A stretch of DNA of 64,000 bases from Streptomyces fagopyri (lineage in GTDB: Bacteria > Actinomycetota > Actinomycetes > Streptomycetales > Streptomycetaceae): positions 2,356,001 to 2,420,000 of the forward strand of contig NZ_CP045643.1 in the NCBI RefSeq assembly GCF_009498275.1, given 5' to 3'. Below are positions 42,597-51,459 of this stretch, piece by piece (the stretch's first letter is position 1; each line of letters begins with the position of its first letter). The position numbers were made by a program, and so were the translations under genes. The notes beneath the pieces were generated by a model. The model had not been told where the DNA came from and did not search any database. It worked only from the letters and a program-made list of their open reading frames with translations.

Positions 42597-44219
42597 GTGG
42601 AGAAGCGTGACGGAGGCAGTGTTCCGGTACTGATCGTGGGCGGATCCCTCGTAGGGCTGTCCGCATCGGTCTTTCTAGGACGCCGGGGAATCGACCACCG
42701 GGTGGTCGAGCGCCGTGCGGCCACGTCGGAACACCCTCGCGGCCGGGGGAACAACATGCGGACGATGGAGTTGTTCCGTACCGCGGGCCTGGAACCGGAT
42801 ATCAGGGAAGCGGCGGCCACTCTGGCGGGCAACCACGGAATCATGCAGACCGACCGACTCTTCGGTGGTCGGAGCCGGTGGCTGTCCGCCCGGATCACCG
42901 GGCGCCCCCCGGAGGCTGACATGTGCTCCGCCCAAAGGTGCGCGTGCAGCCAGAACGACCTGGAACCCGTCCTGCTCAAGCACGCCCGTGCCCTCGGCGG
43001 AGATGTGCGCTTCGGTACGGAACTGGTGTCGTTCGCACAGGACGAGGAGGGGGTGAGCTGCGAACTGCGGGACCGGGAGAGCGGCGAGACCTCCTCGGTG
43101 CGCGCGGCCTATCTCCTGGCGGCGGACGGCCCCCGCAGCCCCGTGCGTGAACGCCTGGGCATCGGCCAGAGCGGGCAGGGCGACCTGTTCCACAACGTGA
43201 GCGTCACCTTCCGCAGCAAGATGCTGCGCGAGGTGGCGGGGGACCAGCGTTTCCTGGTCTGTTATCTGAACGGCGACGACGGCGAAGGGGTACTGCTGCC
43301 CGTCGACAACGAGGAGCACTGGGTCTTCCACGTGCCGTGGTTCCCCGAGCGGGGCCAGGAGCTCGAACACTTCACCGATGTCCGTATCGCCGACCACATT
43401 CGGGCGGCGGCCGGTGTGCACGACCTCGATGTCGAGGTGACCGGCCGGGCCCCGTGGCACGCCGCGGACCGGGTGGCCGATCGGTACCAGGACGGACGGG
43501 TCTTCCTCGTCGGCGATTCCGCCCACGAGATGCCCCCCACGGGCGCCTTCGGCTCGAACACCGGCATCCAGGACGCCCACAACCTGGCCTGGAAGGTGGC
43601 CGCGGTACTCCGCGGCTGGGCGGGCGAGAAACTGCTCGACACCTACGAGAGCGAGCGGCGGCCGGTCGCCCTGGCCACCAGCGCCCGGGCCATCGTGCAG
43701 GCGGCACGGGAGCAGCACCCGGGCTACAGTCCGGCACGGAGGGCCGGTCAGGGTACCGATCTGATGACCACGGCCCTCGGCTACCGGTACGTGTCCACGG
43801 CGGTGGCCGACGCCGACCCCGACGTTCCCGTCATCCCGGATCTCCTGGAACTGCGGGCCGCGCCGGGCACTCGCGCACCCCACATGCCGGTCACGCGCGA
43901 GGGCATCGCCGTGTCCACCATCGACCTGTACGAGCAGTCCTTCGTGCTGCTGTCCGGGTCGGCCGAAGGCCCCTGGTCCGCGGCCGCCCGCGCGGCGGCG
44001 GACCACGCCGGCGTCCCGGTCACCCCGTACAGCATCGGCCCCGGCCCCGGTTTCGATCTCGACACCGGCACGGCCGACTGGGCCGCAGTCCACGGCACCA
44101 CCGCCGCGGGCGCCGTCCTGGTCCGCCCCGACGGCTTCGTCGCCTGGCGGACAGGAAGCATTCCCGACAGCCCGGAACAAGAACTGACGCGTGTTCTGCA
44201 GGCCGTCCTCAGCCACTGA
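42597..44219 (+). CDS. FAD-dependent aromatic monooxygenase
   Basis: 540 residues of the group A flavin monooxygenases (phenol/aromatic-polyketide hydroxylase type). It has the dinucleotide fold VLIVGGSLVGLSASVFLGRR, RGRGNNMRTMELFRTAGL, the DG motif LLAADGPRSPVR, and the second FAD motif VFLVGDSAHEMPPTGAFGSN followed by GIQDAHNLAWKVAAVLRGWA. The C-terminal ~150 residues form the thioredoxin-like domain seen in these enzymes. GTG at 42597 after GAGGAGGA. It is followed 51 bases on by an ACMSD-like amidohydrolase, suggesting hydroxylation and decarboxylation/hydrolysis of an aromatic acid. Confidence 0.93.
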   Translation: MEKRDGGSVPVLIVGGSLVGLSASVFLGRRGIDHRVVERRAATSEHPRGRGNNMRTMELFRTAGLEPDIREAAATLAGNHGIMQTDRLFGGRSRWLSARITGRPPEADMCSAQRCACSQNDLEPVLLKHARALGGDVRFGTELVSFAQDEEGVSCELRDRESGETSSVRAAYLLAADGPRSPVRERLGIGQSGQGDLFHNVSVTFRSKMLREVAGDQRFLVCYLNGDDGEGVLLPVDNEEHWVFHVPWFPERGQELEHFTDVRIADHIRAAAGVHDLDVEVTGRAPWHAADRVADRYQDGRVFLVGDSAHEMPPTGAFGSNTGIQDAHNLAWKVAAVLRGWAGEKLLDTYESERRPVALATSARAIVQAAREQHPGYSPARRAGQGTDLMTTALGYRYVSTAVADADPDVPVIPDLLELRAAPGTRAPHMPVTREGIAVSTIDLYEQSFVLLSGSAEGPWSAAARAAADHAGVPVTPYSIGPGPGFDLDTGTADWAAVHGTTAAGAVLVRPDGFVAWRTGSIPDSPEQELTRVLQAVLSH

Positions 44220-44270
44220 CCCACCTCACCCGGCTGGCCGTGCCCCGCCCCAAGCCTTCAGGAGCTACCC

Positions 44271-45296
44271 GTGCCCCAGTCTGTCGACACCGTCGGACTC
44301 CATGCCTCGGCCGACTGCTGCCAGACGGCAGACAGCAGCCCCGACAGCCGCCGGGAGCGGCTGGACGTCCACCATCACTACACCGCGCCCGAATGGGTGC
44401 GGTGGGCCGAAAGCCGTGGAATCGCCAGCCGCGACAGCCTGCCGCCGTGGACCCGGTGGGACGAGACCGCCGCCCTGGATCTGATGGACGGGGCAGGCAT
44501 CGGCACCAGCGTGCTCACCGTCGCCATGCTGGGCCGCATCAAGGAGACCGAGACGCGCAAGGAGAGCGCCCGTGTCGCGCTCGACGCCGCCGGCGCTCTG
44601 AGCGGCAGGCGTCCGGACCGCTTCGCCTTCTTCACTCCCGTCTTCCTCGACGACGCCGAACTGTCCCGCTGGTCCGTCGGCTACGGAATGGACGAGCTCG
44701 GCGCGGTCGGAGTCAGTGCCCGTACCAGCGTGGACGGCCTGTATCTCGGCAGCCCCGAGCTGGACCCCCTGATGGCCGAGCTCGACGAACGCTCCGCCGT
44801 GATCAGTACGCACCCCATGGAAGTGCCCTCCCCCAGCGCCCCCCAGGGGGTACCGCCCTACCTGTGCGACTTCCTCATGGACACCACCCGCGCGGCCCTC
44901 AGCCTCATCATCAACGGCACCCTGGACCGGTTCCCGCGCCTCACCTTCATCCTTCCCCACGGGGGCGGGTACCTCCCCTACATCGCGAGCCGCGTGGAAG
45001 CCTTCAGCCACCAGCTCACGCCCGGTGTGGACCCCTCCCGCGTCCGCGACTACGTGCACCGCTTCTTCTACGACACGGCCGGCCCGATGTCGCCGTCGGC
45101 CACGCCCACCCTCCTGGCCCAGGCCGGCTCCTCGCAGATCCTCTACGGAAGCGACTGGCCGCCCACCCCCGCCGGCGTCGTCACCGGAACGACGGCGCCC
45201 GCACTGGACAACGACCCCGCTCTCGACGCACAGGACCGCAGCAGCATCAACCGCGGCAACGCGCTGCGCATCCTGCCCGCCCTCGTTACCACCTGA
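44271..45296 (+). CDS. ACMSD-like amidohydrolase (probable decarboxylase)
   Basis: 341 residues of the amidohydrolase-2 family, which includes ACMSD and gamma-resorcylate decarboxylase. Metal ligands are visible: HHHY near residue 35, the histidine of VISTHPMEVP, the histidine of FILPHGGGYLPY, and the aspartate of LYGSDWPPTP. GTG at 44271 after AGGAGCTACC. It probably decarboxylates the product or substrate of the upstream flavin monooxygenase; hydrolysis is the alternative. A strong terminator follows. Confidence 0.88.
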   Translation: MPQSVDTVGLHASADCCQTADSSPDSRRERLDVHHHYTAPEWVRWAESRGIASRDSLPPWTRWDETAALDLMDGAGIGTSVLTVAMLGRIKETETRKESARVALDAAGALSGRRPDRFAFFTPVFLDDAELSRWSVGYGMDELGAVGVSARTSVDGLYLGSPELDPLMAELDERSAVISTHPMEVPSPSAPQGVPPYLCDFLMDTTRAALSLIINGTLDRFPRLTFILPHGGGYLPYIASRVEAFSHQLTPGVDPSRVRDYVHRFFYDTAGPMSPSATPTLLAQAGSSQILYGSDWPPTPAGVVTGTTAPALDNDPALDAQDRSSINRGNALRILPALVTT

Positions 45297-45432
45297 CGGT
45301 CCGTTGGACGATCGGCGCAACTCCCCTTCGCGAAAGGGACATCGCGTTCACGGAAGCCGCATCGCGCCGTCCTCACAGAACGCCTGCCACCGCCACCCGT
45401 CCTCCGCACGCGGATGACACCCGCGGCCGCGA

Positions 45433-45463
45433 GCAGCCCCGCCTCGACGAGAGGCGGGGCTGC
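45433..45463 (+). terminator. Terminator after the amidohydrolase gene
   Basis: GCAGCCCCGCCTC and GAGGCGGGGCTGC form a perfect 13-bp stem with a 5-base loop, followed by CCCGTTTCC. The other parts of the 45297-45809 gap contain no gene, and the promoter of the AraC gene should lie in 45650-45800, where GC drops. Confidence 0.8.
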
Positions 45464-45809
45464 CCCGTTTCCTCCCGCGGTCCGAGATCCACGCGTGGAC
45501 GCCGTTCGGGTTCCCAGCCGCGTGTCCTGCAGAACGCGAACGGACCGCCGCTCCTCGCCGGTGTCCCGGCCGACTGCGCCCATGGCGGTGAAAGGCCGTG
45601 CTCCCTCGGTCACGGTGGACGCCGAGATCGTGTACGCGTGCCACCCGGTCGGACCTCCGTGCCAAAACCTCTTGATCATTGTCGACAGGCTTCAGCCGAG
45701 CACCTAAAGTGCGAGCGCGACAACGATGTCACCACCCCGCAGGCCGGCCGTCCGTCGACCGCTCCGCGCACCCACCATCCGTCCGTCAGGGCGTCGAAAA
45801 GAAACGCAC

Positions 45810-46847
45810 ATGATCGACCAGAAACGGGAAGGCGTCGCGGGATCGCCGCAGCCGCAGGATCGAGACCGCGCCACTGATTTCAAGACCTTCATGAATCTCA
45901 CGAATCGACAGATTCAGGATCGTCGCCGGCATGTCTTCCAGGAGTGGGAAGGCGGCCCGTTCTCACATCTCACCCGCCTTGCCATCCCTCACCAGTTCGC
46001 GCACCACGGTTTCAGATTCGCGGCGAACGGCCATCTCTTCAAGCGTCTGCTGTCCGTCAAGGTGTACTGCGATTCCTTGACGGGAGTTTCGGGAAGCGAT
46101 CTCGACGAGGATCCGATGGTGGCCGACCTGGTGACTTCAGGCCGGATCGTCTTCACGAGCAAGAAAGTCTCCCACACCGTCACACCGGGCCGGATCTGCA
46201 TTCGCGACACGAAGGCCTCCTGGAACTTCACCTGCGCGCAAGGCACCCGTGTACGCGTCGTGACGATACCGCGCCATCTGGTGCTCTCACGCAATGGGTC
46301 ACCCGGGGCACTCGACCAGGCGTACATGTCGGACGTCTCGGCCCCGGAAGTTCGGTTTCTGATGAACTTCCTGCAAGCGATCGAAAAAAGCAGCAGCGAC
46401 CTGGACGGTTCGCCGCACACGCAGAATCTCGCACTGGATGCGTGCGCCGGCCTGTTCGCCGGAATGCTCTCCCACCGCTCCGAGTCCGGACCGGAGGACC
46501 ATCCGAACGCCACGGTGAAAGCCGCGAAGAACGTCATCGAGCGAAATCTCGACAGACATGACCTGTCCCCCGCCATGATCGCCAGGACGATCGGAGTGTC
46601 CGTTCGCACACTCCACCGGTCCTTCTCGGAATCGAATGACTCCCTCATGGCCTTCACCCGCCATCGGCGCCTGCAAAGGGCGCACGACGAACTGATACGG
46701 ATGGACGGCGCGGCCAAGGTGTCCGAAATCGCCGCACGCTGGCATTTCGCAGACGCGAGCCACTTCATCAGGCACTTCAAATCGTTCTACGGAGCGACAC
46801 CGGCCGCTTACGTCAGGGACCACGGCAGGGCGGGCGGCAGGAACTGA
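45810..46847 (+). CDS. AraC-family transcriptional regulator
   Basis: 345 residues with an N-terminal AraC-binding-like/cupin sensor domain and two C-terminal helix-turn-helix motifs (HDLSPAMIARTIGVSVRTLH, RSFSESNDS and KVSEIAARWHFADASHFIRH, FKSFYGATPAAYVRDH). The layout is that of AraC regulators with an N-terminal AraC_binding_2 domain. Codons end in A/T far more often than in neighbours (many AAA, GAA, AAT, TTC/TTT mixes), a sign of acquisition. ATG at 45810; its short upstream site is weak. It probably controls the adjacent P450-monooxygenase-amidohydrolase group. Confidence 0.88.
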   Translation: MIDQKREGVAGSPQPQDRDRATDFKTFMNLTNRQIQDRRRHVFQEWEGGPFSHLTRLAIPHQFAHHGFRFAANGHLFKRLLSVKVYCDSLTGVSGSDLDEDPMVADLVTSGRIVFTSKKVSHTVTPGRICIRDTKASWNFTCAQGTRVRVVTIPRHLVLSRNGSPGALDQAYMSDVSAPEVRFLMNFLQAIEKSSSDLDGSPHTQNLALDACAGLFAGMLSHRSESGPEDHPNATVKAAKNVIERNLDRHDLSPAMIARTIGVSVRTLHRSFSESNDSLMAFTRHRRLQRAHDELIRMDGAAKVSEIAARWHFADASHFIRHFKSFYGATPAAYVRDHGRAGGRN

Positions 46848-46898
46848 ACGCGAACGTGGCGGGAGCCCCGTTCGCGCGGCCGGTCGCCGTGGCAGCCG

Positions 46899-47663
46899 CT
46901 ATGCCGGAGCCCTGAAGACGGTGAGGACCTCTTCGGTGCGGAAGTCCGCCGAGGCGTAGACGGGCTCGCCCATCGTGCTGGCGTAGAGGTAGGCGGTCGT
47001 GGCGCCGGCGGCGTGGTGGGCGCGGACGATCTCCGTCGTGACGGCCCGCCCGTGGCCTCGCCGCCGATGCTGGGGCAGCACGGCGATGTTGAAGATACCC
47101 AGCAGCTCGCCCTGGACCGCGGCCATCCCGGTTCCGACGGGCCCGCTGTCGTCCTCCGCCAGGTAGAAGGTGAATCCTTCCGTGCTGGCCAGACCGGGGT
47201 CGGTGAACAGCTCGAACGTCTCATGGGGCACGCCGAAGCCGTCGGCCATGGTCCGGGCGTACAGGCCGAGTTCGTCACCGCCGACCGGGCGCACCCGCAG
47301 CGAACCGGTGACCGGCGGCGGTGCTCCCGCGTCGGGCCGCCTGATCATCAACGGCAGTCTGGTGACGTGGGTCAGTCCGTTGCGCGTCGCCACGTCCGTG
47401 ACGCGCTGTCCCGGCAGGCCGCGTACCTGGATGCTCCAGGCGAGCCCCCGCAGTGCCTCGCTGCCGGCGAGGGCCCCGATGACTTCGGGGTCGGGATCCA
47501 GGTTCGGGCTGATGACGGCGTTCAGGGAAGCGACCGGGGAGCCCGAGACCGCCACCACGGAACCGTCCGAATGCCTGTGGCGACGATCTGCCGCGCACAA
47601 GGCGTGACTTACGGCCGCATAGGCGAGCGCGACCGGTCCGAGCGGGTCGTTCGAGGACGTCAT
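46899..47663 (-). CDS. GNAT-family N-acetyltransferase
   Basis: About 254 residues. The C-terminal half is a GNAT domain with the acetyl-CoA loop in GIFNIAVLPQHRRRGHGRAVTT (Q/RxxGxG/A as RRRGHG), then YLYASTMGEPVYASADFRTEE, the typical closing strand. The N-terminal half (DPLGPVALAYAAVSHALCAA, GSPVASLNAVISPNLDPDPE) is a second, degenerate GNAT-like lobe. I chose ATG 47663 (MTSSNDPLG). The substrate is unknown. Confidence 0.85.
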   Translation of the reverse strand: MTSSNDPLGPVALAYAAVSHALCAADRRHRHSDGSVVAVSGSPVASLNAVISPNLDPDPEVIGALAGSEALRGLAWSIQVRGLPGQRVTDVATRNGLTHVTRLPLMIRRPDAGAPPPVTGSLRVRPVGGDELGLYARTMADGFGVPHETFELFTDPGLASTEGFTFYLAEDDSGPVGTGMAAVQGELLGIFNIAVLPQHRRRGHGRAVTTEIVRAHHAAGATTAYLYASTMGEPVYASADFRTEEVLTVFRAPA

Positions 47664-48292
47664 GGATGAGCTCCGTGCGAGGTGAGGGCGGCCGAAAGAG
47701 GGTCCGGACGGCGGGACTTGGACGGGGAGGGCGGTACGCGGTGCGGTCGCGTACGTCTCCACGACGGGTTCCTGTCTTGCCGGTCACCCTCCTCACGCGC
47801 GAGGTCGGTGACCGTATGCCGCCGTCGCGGCGAACGATTCCAACCCATCACATCGTGCGGGACCTCGATAGAACGCCGGGGCCAACCCGTCCTGTGGGAG
47901 TGCCGTATGCACGCGGCGGCCGGTCGCGCGTGACCCGTGGGGGCGTGGCCCTCACGATGCGCGCCGAGGAGCCGACCCGGGGCGGAGGCCGGCTCCGCCG
48001 CGAACGAGGCCGACGCGGCTCGGGTTCCCTGTCTGCGTGCCGGGCCGGGTTCGGATCGCCTGGCTGTTCCCGGCCGGGCGGAGGCCAACAGAACGAGCGC
48101 GCCGGAGATATGGAATCCGCACGCCAACCCGGTTGCGGAGAAGCCGTCTTGACCATGGCGGCGGATATATTCGCCCGAGGCCGAACCCGATCATCGGACG
48201 AATTGGGCGACTGGTGACCGCGAGTGTTTCGCCTGGCCCGTCCCTCCGTCCGGGGACACTGAGCGCGAAAGACAGGGAGAGTGGTCGCCCCC
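47664..48292. other. Gene-free divergent region
   Basis: This 629-base region separates the acetyltransferase and kinase genes. Frames within it are Arg/Pro/Gly-rich on both strands and show no family match or ribosome site. It must hold both promoters; a TATATT element near 48164 is the only AT-rich candidate that I see for the kinase. Confidence 0.5.
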
Positions 48293-49705
48293 ATGCTCGA
48301 TCAGGGCGCCATGCCCACGGGGCAGGGCCGCGTCGTTTCCGGCCGCTACCGATTGCTGTCGTCTCTCGGCATGGGCGGCATGGGAACGGTCTGGCGTGCC
48401 TACGACGAAGTGCTGCATCGCGAGGTGGCCGTCAAGGAAGTCAGGGCTCCTTCCGAACTCACCGCGGCACACGTCGAAAGGCTGAACGCCCGGCTGGAGC
48501 GTGAGGCGTGGGCGGCCGCGCGGATCTCCCATCACAACGTGGTGACCGTCTACGACGTGGCCAAGGACGGCGGCCGTCCGTGGATCGTCATGGAACTGGT
48601 CCGCGGTTCGTCGATGGCGGACCTGCTCGGATCCGAGGGTGCGCTCACTCCGCGGCACGCGGCCCATGTGGCCGCCGACGTACTGGCCGCGTTGCGTGCC
48701 GCCCATGCCGCCGGGGTGCTGCACCGCGACGTCAAGCCGGCCAACGTCCTGCTGGCGCACGACGGCCGAGTGGTGCTCACGGATTTCGGCATCGCCACGG
48801 TCGAAGGCACGTCCGCGCTCACGATGACCGGCGAGATGGTCGGATCGGCGGAGTTCCTCGCGCCCGAACGCGCGCTGGGCGGACAGCCCGGTCCCGCGTC
48901 GGACCTGTGGTCGCTCGGCATTCTGCTCTACGCCGCGGTCGAGGGACATTCCCCGTTCCGGCAGACGACCCCGCTGATCACCCTCCGCGCCATCGTCGAC
49001 GACGAACTGCCCCCGGCCCGCCGGGCGGGCCCTCTGGGACCCGTCATCGAGGGGCTGTTGCGGAAGGATCCGGCCGAACGCCTGACCGCCGAACAGGTCC
49101 ACCCGATGCTGCGGTCCATCCGCGCGGGCGCCGCCGCCCACGTGACCGACAGGACCTCGTACGCGGCCGGAAGCCGGGCGACGACCGCCGTCGTGGGCGG
49201 ACCGGTGTCTCCGGCACCTCCGCGGCGCCGCCGGCGCACCGCCAAGGTCCTGGGAGTGGGCGCTGTGACCCTGCTGCTCGCCGGCGGCGCACTGACCTAC
49301 AAGTTCTCGGGAGGCGACGCGGAGAAGAGCCGGACGCCGGCCGGGCCCGCCACGGTTAAGGTCATCGTGACCGGTACGTACGGCTACTTCAAGGGTTCCT
49401 GCCCGCCGGGCAGCGCCAAGTCCCCCACCGTCACCGCGACGTTCACCGTCGACCGGACACCGGCCCAGGTCTCGTATCGATGGGTGACGGAGCGCGGCTC
49501 GGTGACCGACACGCGCTGGCAGACACTGACGTTCGCCGACTCCGACCTCACGACCCGATCGAAGACCGTGGACTTCTCCACCTACTACGGGGACGACTCG
49601 GTCCGCACCCTCATAGGGGTGGAGGTCCGCGAGCCGACGGTGACCCGGTCGAACAAGGTGCCTCTGATCATCGAGTGCGAGGACCCCGGGAACCCGGAGG
49701 GCTGA
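48293..49705 (+). CDS. Membrane-anchored serine/threonine protein kinase
   Basis: About 470 residues. The Hanks-type kinase domain (residues ~20-285) is complete: glycine loop LGMGGMGTVW, lysine in EVAVKEVRAP, catalytic loop VLHRDVKPANVLLAHDG, DFGIA, and the SAEFLAPERALGG activation segment. A Pro/Arg-rich juxtamembrane linker leads to one transmembrane helix (VLGVGAVTLLLAGGALTY near residue 335) and an extracellular Ig-like beta domain of ~120 residues. Unlike PknB it lacks PASTA repeats. It likely couples an external ligand to phosphorylation in the cytoplasm. ATG at 48293 favoured; GTG 48281 is too close to the GGGAG site. Confidence 0.93.
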   Translation: MLDQGAMPTGQGRVVSGRYRLLSSLGMGGMGTVWRAYDEVLHREVAVKEVRAPSELTAAHVERLNARLEREAWAAARISHHNVVTVYDVAKDGGRPWIVMELVRGSSMADLLGSEGALTPRHAAHVAADVLAALRAAHAAGVLHRDVKPANVLLAHDGRVVLTDFGIATVEGTSALTMTGEMVGSAEFLAPERALGGQPGPASDLWSLGILLYAAVEGHSPFRQTTPLITLRAIVDDELPPARRAGPLGPVIEGLLRKDPAERLTAEQVHPMLRSIRAGAAAHVTDRTSYAAGSRATTAVVGGPVSPAPPRRRRRTAKVLGVGAVTLLLAGGALTYKFSGGDAEKSRTPAGPATVKVIVTGTYGYFKGSCPPGSAKSPTVTATFTVDRTPAQVSYRWVTERGSVTDTRWQTLTFADSDLTTRSKTVDFSTYYGDDSVRTLIGVEVREPTVTRSNKVPLIIECEDPGNPEG

Positions 49706-49728
49706 AGGCCGGTGGTGCCACCGGTGCG

Positions 49729-50040
49729 TCACCGCGACCGCACTCGCCGACTCAGGATCTCCGACCGGCCGTTGGAATCAGCCGACGAGGTCGGACAGCG
49801 TCGGACGGCGATGTCGGCTGTGGTGTCGGTGGCGATGACGGCGGTGCTGTCGACGGCGATGTCCCTGGCCATGACGGCGGCGGTGACGCCGGCGAACAGG
49901 TCGTCCTCGGGAAGCGACGTGTCGACCAGCGAGCGGGCCGGCTCGTACTCCTCGGTCGGCCGGACCTCGCGCTGGATGTCGAGCGGCACCCGGAACCACG
50001 GGCCGTCCGGGTCCATCTGTCCGGCGTACGACCACGGCAT
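49729..50040 (-). CDS. Small hypothetical protein
   Basis: A possible 103-residue protein. The first ~50 residues (MPWSYAGQMDPDGPWFRVPL, REVRPTEEYEPARSLVDTSL) look gene-like, rich in aromatic and acidic residues. The rest (DIAVDSTAVIATDTTADIAV) derives from short GGCGATG-type DNA repeats and looks degenerate, so the 3' end may have decayed. It begins 16 bases after the hydrolase stop on the same strand. No family recognised. Confidence 0.4.
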   Translation of the reverse strand: MPWSYAGQMDPDGPWFRVPLDIQREVRPTEEYEPARSLVDTSLPEDDLFAGVTAAVMARDIAVDSTAVIATDTTADIAVRRCPTSSADSNGRSEILSRRVRSR

Positions 50041-50056
50041 CAGCCCCTCCCTCCGG

Positions 50057-50923
50057 TCAGCCCTTCTCGTTGCGCACCAGCCATTCCAGTGCGGCGGCGG
50101 CGTGACGCAGGACGGAGATGTGGCCGTCGGCCGGGTGGAGGGCGAGTTCCGAGCGGGGGCACCGGCTCGCGAGCCACTGGCTGTGGGAGCAGGGGACGAC
50201 CCTGTCCCGGCCGCCGTGCAGCAGGAGCACGGGACCCGTGATCGACCGCGGATCGCATCCCCACGCGGCGACGTAGGCCAGGTCGTCGTCGATCAGTCCG
50301 CCCGGGCCCGCTTCGACGGCGGGGCCGACGACATCGTGGAACCAGGACCACTCACCGGCGAGGGCCGCGTGGTCGGCGGCGGTGAACATGGCGGGGTCGT
50401 ACGTCGCTCGCGCCTCGTGGCGCTCCTTCTCCTCGCGGCCCGCGACGGCAGCGGTCAGCGATGCCCGACCGGACTCGTTCATGCCCGCGAACCAGTCCAG
50501 TCCCTCAGCGCCGAAGGGGGCCGGCCCCGCCACGCTCACCGTGCCGAGCACCCGACCCGGCAGCAGCGCCGCACACGCCAGAGCGTGCGTTCCGCCGCCC
50601 GAGTGGCCCATGAGCGCGAAACGGCCGATCCCGAGCACGTCCGCGACCCGGGTGACGTCGGCGGCGGCCGACGCCGCGTTCCGGCCCGGCACCGGGGTCG
50701 ATCCGCCGTAGCCGGGACGGTCGTACGACACCCAGCGGATGCCCAGCCGTTCGGAGGCCGCGAAGAGGGGCTCGGGCGGCGCTCCGATGTTGGGCGTGCC
50801 GTGGTGCCAGAGGACGACCAGGCGATCCGATCCGGCCCCGCCGGTGTCGTGGACGCGCAGTCTGCGCCCGCCGTCCAGTACCAGCTCGCTCCGTGTCACC
50901 TCGGTGCCCATGGACTCGGCCAT
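50057..50923 (-). CDS. Alpha/beta hydrolase
   Basis: 288 residues of the alpha/beta-hydrolase fold. The oxyanion HG is in VVLWHHGTPNIGAPPEPLFA, the nucleophile serine in FALMGHSGGGTHALAC, the acid in LLLHGGRDRVVPCSHSQ, and the histidine in LHPADGHISVLRH. RWVSYDRPGYGGSTPVPGRN is the conserved region after strand 4. Esterase or epoxide-hydrolase-like activity is likely, but the substrate is unknown. ATG at 50923 or 50911. Confidence 0.9.
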   Translation of the reverse strand: MAESMGTEVTRSELVLDGGRRLRVHDTGGAGSDRLVVLWHHGTPNIGAPPEPLFAASERLGIRWVSYDRPGYGGSTPVPGRNAASAAADVTRVADVLGIGRFALMGHSGGGTHALACAALLPGRVLGTVSVAGPAPFGAEGLDWFAGMNESGRASLTAAVAGREEKERHEARATYDPAMFTAADHAALAGEWSWFHDVVGPAVEAGPGGLIDDDLAYVAAWGCDPRSITGPVLLLHGGRDRVVPCSHSQWLASRCPRSELALHPADGHISVLRHAAAALEWLVRNEKG

Positions 50924-51007
50924 CTCCCTTCGACAAGGCGTCGGTGGCGGCCCACCGAGTCCCGGAGGAAGCGGCGCGCGCCCGTCGCCTCCTCCCCCTC
51001 GGCCGCG

Positions 51008-51367
51008 TCATTCGTGCGCGGGACGGTCACTGATCCTGTGGTCGGCCAGGTTGAGGGCCTCGTCCACCACCCGGCGCAGGTGGCCGTCGCGCAGGGCGTA
51101 GACGACCCGGCGGCCCTCCTTGCGGGTGGTCACGAGGCCCGCGAGGCGGAGCCGGGCCAGGTGCTGGCTGACGGCCGGGCGGGCGGCCCCGCAGGTCTCG
51201 GTGAGCGTGGTGACGTCGGCCTCGCCCTCGGCGAGGGCGTGCAGCAGCATCAGGCGGGTGCGGTCACCCAGCAGGGCGAGCAGTTCGGCGGCCAGGGCGA
51301 ACTGCTCCTCGCCCGGTCTGCGCGGGTGCGCATCACTGGCAGGTGACAGATGCATGCGTGCGCTCAT
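51008..51367 (-). CDS. ArsR/SmtB-family metal-responsive regulator
   Basis: About 119 residues with the ArsR winged helix (EEQFALAAELLALLGDRTRLM, TTLTETCGAARPAVSQHLARLRLAGLVTTRKEGRRVVYALRDGHL). The C-terminus (VVDEALNLADHRISDRPAHE) supplies His/Asp residues that could ligate zinc or nickel at an alpha-5 type site. It lies between two cation diffusion facilitator genes, and a TATG-CA-CATA palindrome overlaps its start region, typical for zinc/nickel/cobalt sensors. It probably represses the adjacent exporter genes until metal binds. Confidence 0.9.
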   Translation of the reverse strand: MSARMHLSPASDAHPRRPGEEQFALAAELLALLGDRTRLMLLHALAEGEADVTTLTETCGAARPAVSQHLARLRLAGLVTTRKEGRRVVYALRDGHLRRVVDEALNLADHRISDRPAHE

Positions 51368-51376
51368 ATGCACATA
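51367..51376. promoter_or_regulatory. TATG-CA-CATA palindrome between ArsR and CDF genes
   Basis: TATGCACATA is a perfect 4-bp inverted repeat with a two-base spacer in the divergent promoter of arsR and the first exporter. It matches the ATATGNNCATAT-like operators of actinobacterial SmtB/ArsR metal sensors. Confidence 0.55.
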
Positions 51377-51459
51377 ATGGAACGATGGGCGGCATCGTGT
51401 CCACCGCCACGGCGCCGGCTTCCCTCCCGCGTACCGGGCGGCCCGGAAAGGGGATCCAT

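Noticed and set aside
47666..48217. Open frames between the acetyltransferase and kinase genes
   Set aside because: No ribosome site, motif or consistent codon use; treated as a promoter region.
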